Assembly: GCA_035048485.1 (NCBI GenBank)
Contig: CM068582.1
Span: forward strand, 12,159,501-12,223,500
Source: Pteria penguin
Taxonomy: Eukaryota > Mollusca > Bivalvia > Pterioida > Pteriidae
Direction of reading: 5' to 3'
Length of the DNA: 64,000 nucleotides
The position numbers were made by a program, and so were the translations under genes. The notes beneath the pieces are model-generated. The model had not been told where the DNA came from, made no database searches, and saw only the letters and a program-made list of their open reading frames with translations. Below, in pieces: positions 54,651 through 64,000 of the stretch. The first letter of the stretch is position 1. Every line of letters begins with the position of its first letter.

Positions 54651-56660
54651 GTTGGGCTTCAGTGTTAGTCACTTTGGCTGATCAACAGACTGAAAAAATA
54701 TGGGGTCACATTGTTTCAAAAACACAAGATTAATTTTCTTTAGAGTCTGGAGGTGCTATATTTATATGTTATTTATTTCCGGATTTCCCCTTTACAAAAG
54801 GATATTTTCTTAAAGTGATGCATTGGTTCAGGGAGTTTTGGGTTGTTTTGTTAATTAAGGATATAAGTATCAGGATTTTTTATTAAAAGAAGAATGTAGT
54901 AGGAAACTTTCGAAGTTGTTTTGTTAAAATTATAGAATTTATGAGAAACTTCTTTCAAAGTATAATTAAATATGAAACGTTCATCCCTTCATAAAATCAG
55001 ATTCATTTCCTGTATAATTAACCAGTCCAGTTCATTCTCGTATATCATTTACATTATAAATAAGAAAGCAAAGATAAATATTGAACCAAACCAAACCTGC
55101 AAGTGGAACGAAAAATCAAATCTTGAGATCCAGTTGCAGTTTCCTGCTCAAACGTTGCACACTTATTTTCTAATTATGTACATATATGTTCATTCATTGC
55201 TGTGACACCTCCTAAATTAGTTTATAACTCAAATCTCAGTAATATATTGAATTTCAAGTCATCATATATAAATGACCAGAGTAATGTGTATGTTTAGAAT
55301 ATAAGTACCTTGAGAGAGTTCCATTAACATTCAGTTCATGATTTATATTTTATATGTGAAAGGGTACCTTAGCCAGTATGTGTCTCTGTATGGACACAGA
55401 CCTACATTTCTTCATATGTTATAGTTTATATGAGATGACTTTTAATATATATATATATATAGAAGGTAACTGTTGAGAGAATGTGGACATTTGTTGTACA
55501 ATTATTACACAGAGTTATAGTTGTTGATTTTTCAAGGAAATACCTGATGTTTTTTAGCTTTAGGTATATCTTTCTGACTTTGGTGATTTTCTATATATTT
55601 CATGTTCACTACAGAGTTTTAACTTTTGATGACCCAATAATGGATGCTTTTAATATGACCAAAACTTTATTATCCTAACATTGTGTTTTGGATTTTGTCT
55701 TCGAAAGAGAAGTTCTTTTCATGAAGATGGTTGATACCATCGTAACTATTCATAACCATTAGTATACAAGTACTTCATACTTTAAATCATTATAAATGAT
55801 TCATATGTATTCAGCGAGAGAGAGAATTTTATCAGTATCATTCCTATATGCTTTTCTCGTTATGAATATAGTTTTCAATCCCATTCTCGATATTTGCCAA
55901 CTGTCAAAGCCAATGATAGTGCTTCATAAAGATTGTCACCATTTGCGATCATGTCATACACAGTTTGTCGTCATTTTGTTATTGTGTCGTTCACAGTAGA
56001 TATAGTACTATGTGAAACATAGTGAATTAATATACAAGATGTTTTTTTTTTTCTTGTTGTATGGTGATTAAAACATTGGGAAGAGATATAATGAATAAAT
56101 GCAAATGAATATTTAATCTGAGTAATCTGTAATTTCTCTTGTATGGTTTAATAATTGTTTACGATACAGAGCAGGTCATATCAGTAGCAAGTTGTACAGC
56201 TTCAGATGGTAGGTCTTGGGTTCAAATACCCAAGTCATTGTTTCTTACAGATAATACAGTGAAAACCAACGTATGTCATAGACAGGTCGTTTACATATTT
56301 CAAGGTCAACATGAGGCAAGTAAAGTCTCCATGTAAATGAAACATTTCAGTTTAAATCAAACAGTCCTATTATACTATACGTTCCACCAGTAATCTCTGT
56401 TTCTGTATCACTCTGGAAACGAGGTCAAAGAAACTTATTGTAGTTTTGATATGAGAAAGTAGGTGATTTTTTGTACGTCTTTCATGGGTTAGGATCATAC
56501 TTCAAAACCAAAACTCTTAAACAAAGTTACTTGGTCATTTCTTGAAGGTCAATGTAAAATTGAAGCAGAATTTGTGTACCTCTTACGGTGCCAAAATAAC
56601 AACTGCAGAGATCATAGTGGATCAGCTTTGGTAGTGGATACGAAGCACTCGGCTTGTAGC
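54651..56660. other. Spacer, no gene recognised
   Basis: AT-rich sequence with a short TA run near 55447-55460. At 56180-56240 there is a tRNA-like decayed sequence (GGTCTTGGGTTCAAATACCC) that may be an old SINE head. No exon with family resemblance. Confidence 0.4.
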
Positions 56661-56666
56661 ACAAGT

Positions 56667-56924
56667 GAAGCCGATGTGACCTAGTGGATGAGGTGCTCGG
56701 TTTGTGACTTAAAAGTCCCGGGTTGGATTCCCGCCTTTGGCACACCGGTGTTCTTTCGGGTGAGACGGTAAAAACCGAGGTCCCTTGGCACGTAAAAGAT
56801 CCCTCACTGCTTTGGGTGAATCCGTTTGCAAAGGTAGAAATTTCTATGCAATGCATCAGGCAGATGCCGTTGCCGTATATGTGAAATAACCGTGAAGTGA
56901 CGTAAAACAATAATCAAGCAAAGC
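56667..56924 (+). mobile_element. Diverged long tRNA-headed SINE
   Basis: GAAGCCGATGTGACCTAGTG head, CCGGGTTGGATTCC box B, CCTCACTGCTTTGG body and AGTGACGTAAAACAATAATC tail match the 43745 copy with many changes and a deletion in the middle. No clear target duplication, so it is older. Confidence 0.85.
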
Positions 56925-57442
56925 AGTGCTAGTGTAAATTCTGATGACCACCTGTATCCATGTGGTAATGGAAAAGAAAAAGACCCTGACAAATGTGAAA
57001 TGATGGTCATAGTCAGATTGAGCTGATGTTTAATCCATGATACTTAATTAAAAGGGTTCATAACACAAGTTGATCATAATCTTGACTTAAGGAAATCTGA
57101 TTTTATATAAATATGTATGAACATATGGCGGAAGCTGTCACCATGTAGGTGCGAGATTCATTGATCGATTCATCTCGGGGACATGGTAAAGATTCATCTT
57201 GAGGAGTGGCACTACAAAAGTATCAAGTGTACCACCTGGCTGCTGTATGAGAAGGGATATTTATGTTACTTCAATTGTTTTAGTTTAACACCGAACATGA
57301 AGTATAACGCTCAACTTTTGAGTATACCTCATATTGGAAGAAGAAATCTGGCGAGGGTAATTTGGGTATTGGGCATATCGATTAATGTCCTTTCTATCTA
57401 GGCTACACTTTAGATATTGATTAATCAGTCTTTGTTACATTT

Positions 57443-57524
57443 CATAGGCGGATCTGGAAATTCTTGAAAGGGGAGGGGGAGTGCAGTCTCCCATGACATG
57501 TTTTGGACTATTGGTCTGGTGTGT

Positions 57525-57555
<31 letters not shown>

Positions 57556-57636
57556 GGGTGTTGCAGCCCTTAAAATGGTCGAAATGACATTTTTTTCCGA
57601 CCAAATCCCCTTTCTCCCTCTTAATCCGCCAATGCA
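57443..57636. mobile_element. Inverted-repeat element with GT and G runs
   Basis: Ends CATAGGCGGATCTGG and TTAATCCGCCAATG are imperfect inverted repeats. The middle holds a GT microsatellite and G-run at 57518-57559. Resembles the 31536-31717 element in its GGATC ends and C/G-run core. Confidence 0.5.
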
Positions 57637-57663
57637 CATTATTTTCAGAAAAAGTATTTAAAT

Positions 57664-57790
57664 GAGTGGCTTGTAATGTTAGCAATCTGGATTCAATTCC
57701 TGAATTGTGCCACTATGTGTAAGACTGGTAACTAATCTTGCTTTTGTATGGCAATTTGACATCAAAATTGTCCAGAGCGACTAAGGGAGC
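57664..57790 (+). mobile_element. Decayed short SINE
   Basis: GGATTCAATTCCTGAATTGT then GCCACTATGTGTAAGACTGG matches the box B and following body of 33726-33896 in degraded form. Neither end is preserved. Confidence 0.45.
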
Positions 57791-58529
57791 AACCATTTGA
57801 TGGGGGCGGGGAAACATGAAGACTTTTGTGAGCCACTATGACTCACTACCATACATAATACACCCCCTGTCTGGATTATTGTTTTCTAGCGGCCATTTGG
57901 GCCGGAATATATATATTTTTTGCAAGTCTTTCTACCCCCTTCCCCCATATAAAAATCAAATGGTTACTCCCTAAGAGTCAAATAATGAGACCACTGCTAT
58001 GGATCCATCGACAATGACATCTGGATTCCCGGTCAACCTTTTGCACCCTGGAATTTTTGCGGAGAATTGAATTACTTAAAAGTATCTATCAGATTGCTGT
58101 CTGTGGTTTGTCATGTGGCACCATGCATGTCCAAGAGGGTACCTTCCTTTAGAAGTCTTCAGAGGGGATGAATGTATATAAAAACGAATGGTATCTGATT
58201 GTTTAAGCTTAAAGGGATGCAAAGTTCAAGTTTGTTCTTTTTGTTCAAATTTGAGAATAATTTGTTTTACTGTTTGGACTTCCTTTAAGCCTAAAACCTT
58301 AAATTCTTAAATTTTCTCTTATTAAGGTTGTTTATATTGCATTTATTTTGTGTACTTCAACTGGTTTTATTGTAATCAATGTAACTGCCATGAAAGATAC
58401 AGAAATTTTCAACTTTTAATAGCAAATACGTGTATCTACATGTGTTGGAAGTTTTATTTGAAAGTAATTGCATATCAAAGTTTAATTTCTTGGGGTTTTT
58501 ACGACTTCTTTTGTATGCTTCCAGAATAC

Positions 58530-59340
58530 TTTCGGGGGAGCATATAGTCGCGGTCGTGTCCGTCCGTCGTCCGAGCTAATATCTCCCATACCTTTCATCA
58601 GAATTTAATCATACTTCACCAAAATATTATCTAGGTTAAAGACTTTTGGACAATGGTCATTTCGGAAAGGTCAAGGTCACTTATTAACTATGACTTAAAA
58701 GACCATGAAGTACGTATATCTCCTACACCTTTCATTAGAATTTGATCATACTTCACCAAAATATTATTTAGGTTAAGGGCTTTTTGACAAAGGTCACTCA
58801 ATGCCATTTCTGAAAGGTCAAGGTCACTTATTAACTATGACTTAAAGTAATATGAAGTACTTATATCTCCTATACCTTTCATCAGAATTTGATAACACTT
58901 CACCAAACGGCTTTTAGACTAAGTTCACTCAAGGTCATTTCTGAAAGAATAACGTCACTTATTAACTATGGCTGAAAATACCATGTAGTACGGATATCTC
59001 CTACACCTGTCATCAGAATTAGATCATACTTCACCAAAATCTTATTTAGATTAAGGGCCTTTGGACAAAGGTAATTCAAGGTCATTTCTGAAAGGTCAAG
59101 ATCACTTATTAATTATGACTTAAAGTAAAATGAAGTACTTATATCTCCTATATCTTTCATCAGAATTTTATCATACTTCACCAAAATGTTCTTTAGGTGA
59201 AGGACTTTTGGACAAAGGTCACTCAAGGTCATTTCTGAAAGGCCAAGGTCACTTATTAACTATGACTTAAAATACCCAGAAGTTACTCAAGGTCATGTCT
59301 GAAAGGTCATGTTCATGATAAAAAGTTTTATTTCATAACT
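58530..59340 (+). repeat. ~140-bp tandem array led by GTCCGTCCGTCGTCC
   Basis: At least five units, TCTCC(C/T)A(T/C)ACCTTTCATC starting near 58582, 58719, 58866, 58997 and 59144 (131-147 nt apart), each with CATACTTCACCAAAATA, AGGTCA(C/T) motifs and TTATTAACTATGACTTAAA. Preceded by CGGGGGAGCATATAGTCGCG. No protein is encoded. Confidence 0.85.
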
Positions 59341-61065
59341 AATCAAGGTCAAGCTTACTAATTTTAGTTTAAGATACTGTGATCACTTGTTGTTCTACAG
59401 TTGACTCAATTGGATATCCATATGATACATTGAGATTTGAAATTGTCTTCAATTAATACAATGATTTTCTATATATTGAGCCATTCATTTCCTTCATTAT
59501 TGTTGTGCTTCTTGGAGCATCCATCAGTTTTACTGATTTTTTGTATATGAATTGAGTTGTCAATTTTCTGCAGCAACTGCCATTCGGGGTGCATACATCA
59601 GTTTTACTGATACTCTTTTTTTTCATTTTATTATAGGTCACTACTTAACGTATATATAGCAGTTAACAGCCTATGAAAGGCAAAAATGTTTTTGGTTCAA
59701 TTAACATCAAACCAAGATTGTAAATAATATTTACATGAAAAGAAAAATATAGAAAAAAAAAGAAATCCGGGTTCATCTTTTTCACATATTTTGCATCATG
59801 CATGGTCTTGATTTATTCAGAGTAGAGAAGCAAATTTACAATTTTTGTTAAAAACACATACAGCAAGAAAATAAATGTATCTCTGCAAATTTCTTCAATG
59901 GGGTTCATTCTCAAATGCTGAGTCTCATCTGATCCCCCTTGGTATTTTAAAGTTCAGTTTCTAAGTAAAATCTTTTTTTTTGTCGATCTTTTGTTTACTA
60001 TGATTAATGCCTACATTGAGATGGTAATTAATACTTCGTCTATGTATGCTTCTCCATTGAATTCAAATACTGAAATTCATTTATAGATATTCACAAAAAA
60101 TATCAGTAATTTTTATATGAGTGAGAATTTGCATTATTGTTTACATTCAAACCAAAATCATGTCCCATAATACATTCAGAATGTCTAGGTTTTCTTGTCA
60201 TAAAAGAGTCGGGCACTTTAATTGTTAACACCACATATGTAAAATAAAGCATTTATGTAAGGGAAGTGTTGTAAATGATCTCTGTCTTCATTGTAACATC
60301 GACCTTGGATCATGTTTCAAAAATCAAGGATATATTGCAATATGGAAAATTTTTTTACTTATCTGCACTTTTACTCTTTATTGCATTCTTCCTTCTGGTT
60401 CGTATTAAATTACACGATTTTTGCTCAAGAACATGGTCATATATTGAGAGAAATAACCTTCATAACTTATAAATGTTTTTCAAAATTCTTTGAAAACTAA
60501 GATGTTTTCATATCATGTTTATTTAGGTATTTTCAGTATAAGAAGGTATTGTTTTAACACAAAGCATTTCAACCAAAACAGTATCAATTATAATACATGT
60601 ATTTACATGTGAAAATAAACATTGCACGACAAAAACAGACTATTAGATTTAGAGCAGCAGTTGTGTAAATCTTTATACATGATTTCAAATTCCAAGCAGC
60701 ACTTAAATTATCAAAATTTAGTTGATGAGTTTAAAACAATTTGATATGAATGAATGTTTTAAAATTAGATTTCTTTTACATCTTTAAAACACTGATCATA
60801 CATTTGATTTAATTGTCATATACATATACATATATATAATTTTTCATCACACAAACGTATAATTATACTGAAAAGAGGTAAAAGAATTACAAAGAAAACT
60901 CGTATATATAATTTTCTGGTTTACATTATAGGTCTCTTTATACTTTCAATGCTTAAATCCTACATTCTAGATCGATTCAAGAAAACTTTGATATCAAACG
61001 AAACTTGTATCTGAGTCACTGAACACGACCTCTTTCAAGCATCTCCTTCAAATATCACAAAGTGC
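59341..61065. other. Spacer downstream of CFAP90, no gene recognised
   Basis: AT-rich. CATCAGTTTTACTGAT recurs twice (about 59521 and 59597) at 76-nt spacing. Otherwise nothing clear. Confidence 0.4.
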
Positions 61066-61071
61066 TTTATT
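61066..61071 (-). terminator. Poly(A) signal of CFAP90
   Basis: TTTATT on the plus strand is AATAAA on the minus strand, about 40 nt past the CFAP90 stop codon. Confidence 0.6.
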
Positions 61072-61109
61072 CTGAAACAAAAACAGGTGGGTAACTATAG
61101 CTATGTCTC

Positions 61110-61253
61110 TCATGATGTTATTCCATTCCTTCTGTAAAACTCGGTACGGACATGAGCTATCCTTACATGCTGACGATCAGGGTGATCAGTGAACAGATTT
61201 AGACGATGGCCATACTCTGTGGAAGACAGCGTGGGAACTTCTTTCACTTTCTC
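61110..61253 (-). CDS. CFAP90: CFAP90 last exon with stop
   Basis: 144 nt including TGA at 61112-61110. Opens EKVKEVPTLSSTEYGHRL and ends FYRRNGITS. Acceptor ACTTTAG. Confidence 0.9.
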   Translation of the reverse strand, partial: EKVKEVPTLSSTEYGHRLNLFTDHPDRQHVRIAHVRTEFYRRNGITS

Positions 61254-63182
61254 CTAAAGTAAAAGTAAAAAAAAAATTGAATGGATATATGTATACTTTT
61301 GAATGGTGTATGGATTAGGTTACTGAAATATCTTCATTGACCAAAAGCAGTTTTACATTCAGCAACTACTCTACATAATTACTATGAACTGTACAGAGGT
61401 ACACACTAGCTGGCAGACTGACCAGTGCGAGGTATGCATTACAGATGAGATGCTACTATGTTAGCTGGCAGACTGACCAGCACGAGGCATGCATCATACA
61501 GAAGAGATGCTACTGACCATTTGATTGATAAGAGATAACATGGATGCTACATCAAAAGATCATTTTGAAGTCCAGTAAGTTACGTTTTCAGTGAATTTCC
61601 TCATTAACTAACTTTTTATATGCCCGTTGTTGACAGATAGTACTATGGTATGGCGTTGTTGGCCTGTAGATGTGTCTGCACCTTGTAAACAAGATGCAGA
61701 CCATACCTTTTAGGCTAGAACTTTCAAACTTGGTACACTTATTTCTTATGACATAAGGACAAACCCTATTGATTTTTAATATCAAGGTCAAAGGGCAAGG
61801 TCATTTTGGGTGCAAATATAGCTAATATTTTGAGAAAGCACCTTTTAAACAAGATACAGACGAAACTGTTTATGCTAAAACTTTGAAACTTTGCAAACTT
61901 ATTTCTTATGACAGGAGGATGAATCCTATTGATTTTCATTATCCTATCTGCAAGGTCAAAGTCACAGTGCTTATGGGTAAATCTTTGTCTGGGCCATAAC
62001 TTTTCACCCCTTACATGGATATATATAATATTTCACAAATTTCTTGCTCAGGATGCATGAATGTGCCATGACCTTGATACAAGGTCATATCTGTAAGATC
62101 AAAGTCCCAGTGCATATCATGGGTAAGTCTATATGAATAATGTTTCACAGAATTTTTTGCCCAAGACCCAAGTTTTGGTCAAGGTCACAATACATATGAT
62201 CAGTGATTCCCTGACTGGCCCATAATTTTTAACTCCTTGCATGAATTTGAATCATATTTAATAGGATTATTGCCCGGGTCCATAGGGTGTGTCATGACTT
62301 TGAATCATATCTGAAAGATCAAGGTCATAGTGCTTATTTAAGGTAAATCTTTTTCCAATTCGTAACTTTTTACTGCCAGCATGGATTTAAAAAAAATATC
62401 CTACAGATTGTTGCTATGGATGCAAGGAAGTGTCATGATCTTGAACCACGGTCATATTTGTAAAGTGAAGGTCACAGTGCTGATGTACAGTAAATCCTTG
62501 CCCAAGCCTTAACTTTCATACTGCCTGCATTTATATTTCACAAAATTTTTGCCCAGGTCCCAAAGGTGTGCTATGACTTTGAACCAAGGTAAAATTTCAT
62601 TATTAGCATTATCTTTTTGCTTCTTTAATGACATCAAGTAGAAAAATAGTAGGGAAGGGATTTCGAAGCCTTTATTAAGGGGGAAAGGAAATTTCTCTAT
62701 ACAATCACTACTTAACCCTTCTTCAATTAGATGGAGAGTTCTTGGTTCAAATCCCAGTCTGGTTATCAATTTGTCACCCTGGTTGTTACAGAATTAGAAG
62801 TTCAATTAATTCTTTTCAGTTAACAACTTGGTGTTATGTCAAGGTCACTGTAAGAGGAGGTGTTTCATTTGTGAGGTTTTACCAGGTAATCTGGTGATTT
62901 ATATTTGCCAACAAGGGGAGGAATGTCACAGCATATTGGGATTGTGGACTGAGTTGGTAGTACATCTGCACAATATGTGGAGAGTTGGAAAATTTACAAG
63001 TTTTCATGGCATCATATACTGAGAATTCTTGCATTCAGCCGTAGTCTGTCTAATGATTTTACCTCGTCATTAACTGTTAACCCCCTTGACTTGGCATGTT
63101 CTCTGTCATCTCGATGTAATTTGTTGTTGTAGCCTATCTCTTTCCTGAACAGCCTCTCGTATGTTGATCTTGGATACCTGTC
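61110..63182 (-). CDS. CFAP90: CFAP90 (C5orf49) homologue, last two exons
   Basis: Exons 63182-63063 and 61253-61110 join in phase 0 to give 87 codons plus TGA. The first encodes STYERLFRKEIGYNNKLHRD, then DREHAKSRGLTVNDE; the second has VPTLSSTEYGHRLN and VRTEFYRRNGITS. KLHRDDREHAKS and the ending EFYRRNGI match the vertebrate C5orf49/CFAP90 family in order and spacing. Known as a small cilia- and flagella-associated protein found on doublet microtubules. The first part (the vertebrate protein is about 147 aa) must lie past 64000 or in an exon I could not see. The intron of about 1.8 kb holds an AAGGTCA array. Confidence 0.88.
61650..62590 (+). repeat. Diverged AAGGTCA-type array in the CFAP90 intron
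   Basis: About six degenerate units of 100-150 nt with ACTTTTCA/ACTTTTTAAC, CATG(A/G)ATTT, TTTGAA(C/T)CA and recurrent TCAAGGTCA or AAGGTCAAAG words. Older than the array at 58530 by its divergence. Confidence 0.6.
63063..63182 (-). CDS. CFAP90: CFAP90 penultimate exon
   Basis: 120 nt, phase 0/0. Acceptor TTTATAG|GACAGG, donor GACGAG|GTAAAA. Holds the family's KLHRDDREHAKS core. Confidence 0.9.
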
Positions 63183-64000
63183 CTATAAATAGATCATCAA
63201 CATCTATTAAAATTCCATATCAGTATGTTTCTTACCTTTGACAAATTCTGTTTGTTAATGTAAATTCTAGAGAAAAAGTGTAGCTTTCCAAATAATCTTT
63301 TATACTGAGGTGATTGATTTTGCAAATACATCTGATAAGTAATTATACATGTCAAAGCAATAGTTATAATATCAATGACCAGAAGAAAGAATATATGTAA
63401 AAATTTTCAATTAAGTACAGTACCTGTTGTTAATGTTATTAATTGTGACCTCAAACAATTATGTAATTTTTGTATGTCCCTTCATTAGAACTGAACTGAA
63501 CTTCCAAAGAATTAGTATATGACATGTTCGTCATTTAATGTCACATACCTACCCAAAGGGTAGATAACTCTATATTATAAAAACATCCAAGGGTCCTATA
63601 TATATTACAACCAGGCATTTTTTGTCCAGAATTTAAGTCTACCGACCGTTTATTTCGTTCGGCTATTTTGCAATTCCCATCCAATGTTCATCACTGTATT
63701 ACCTATTTTGGAGCACTTTGTATAATTGTTAACAACTTAATCATACATGCATTTATTGTTAGTTCATTCTCTAAAGCTTTGAATAAAAAGCTATACTCTA
63801 ATTTTAAGTAAATGTAGTTCTCTGAACTACTTCATATTATCAGTTAATCTGATGTTAATGTAAGTATAAATTTACCAGTATATATGTATTAATTTCATGC
63901 ACTCATAAAATAAACATCTATATAAAACTCTAGATGTTAATATTCTTTGTACTTGTTGCATTAAAACTAACTGCTTTACAGATCTCCGCATGCTATATTA
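63183..64000. other. Upstream CFAP90 intron or flank, no exon found
   Basis: I looked for a third CFAP90 exon and saw none. A right half of the GGGTCTTTT inverted-repeat family (CCCAAAGGGTAGATAACTC) lies at about 63460-63592. Confidence 0.4.

Noticed and set aside
56527..56910. 127-codon minus-strand ORF
   Set aside because: It overlaps the SINE at 56667-56924 and has the same SINE-derived peptide as other copies.
58530..59340. CRISPR-like array
   Set aside because: The repeats are long (about 140 bp), diverged and tandem without unique spacers, in an animal genome.

Overview
This is an AT-rich, intron-rich animal nuclear window. Introns are GT-AG, there is no operon structure, and short inverted-repeat elements, tRNA-headed SINEs and repeat arrays sit in almost every intron and spacer. 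The SINE types, the arrays opening with TCCGTCCGTC-like sequence and the gene families point to a lophotrochozoan, most likely a marine bivalve mollusc; the organism is an inference.

Layout. (1) 87-27418, minus strand: the 5' part of HYDIN, the giant ASH-domain protein of the ciliary central pair. I placed 37 coding exons that join without a frame break into 2268 codons; the 3' part lies beyond position 1. A candidate promoter sits 2 kb upstream at about 29480-29615, with a splice donor, an RFX-type X-box and a CCAAT box. (2) 27427-35598: spacer with a decayed LINE, a complete SINE, short tandem repeats and nested inverted-repeat elements. (3) 35599-39223, minus: a complete three-exon KIAA1143 homologue of 152 aa. 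(4) 39224-41900: a nearly identical three-copy tandem repeat, a selenocysteine tRNA gene on the minus strand with an external TATA-like box, and a second complete SINE. (5) 41930-54044, plus: a ten-zinc-finger nuclear protein of 1312 aa, most like MEP-1 (MOG-interacting and ectopic P-granules protein 1), with a probable noncoding first exon and a 6.6 kb first intron full of mobile elements. (6) 54045-61109: 3' UTR, SINE, inverted-repeat element and a roughly 140-bp tandem array. (7) 61110-63182, minus: the last two coding exons of CFAP90 (C5orf49 family), whose 5' end is off the window.

Functional picture. HYDIN (central apparatus) and CFAP90 (doublet microtubule associated) both belong to motile cilia; the HYDIN X-box fits RFX/FOXJ1-type control. 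KIAA1143, tRNA-Sec and the MEP-1-like gene look like housekeeping or chromatin genes. I found no clearly new multi-gene system. The strongest points for follow-up are the HYDIN X-box promoter, the tRNA-Sec gene, two SUMO-interacting-like motifs in the MEP-1-like protein, and several datable nested insertions.
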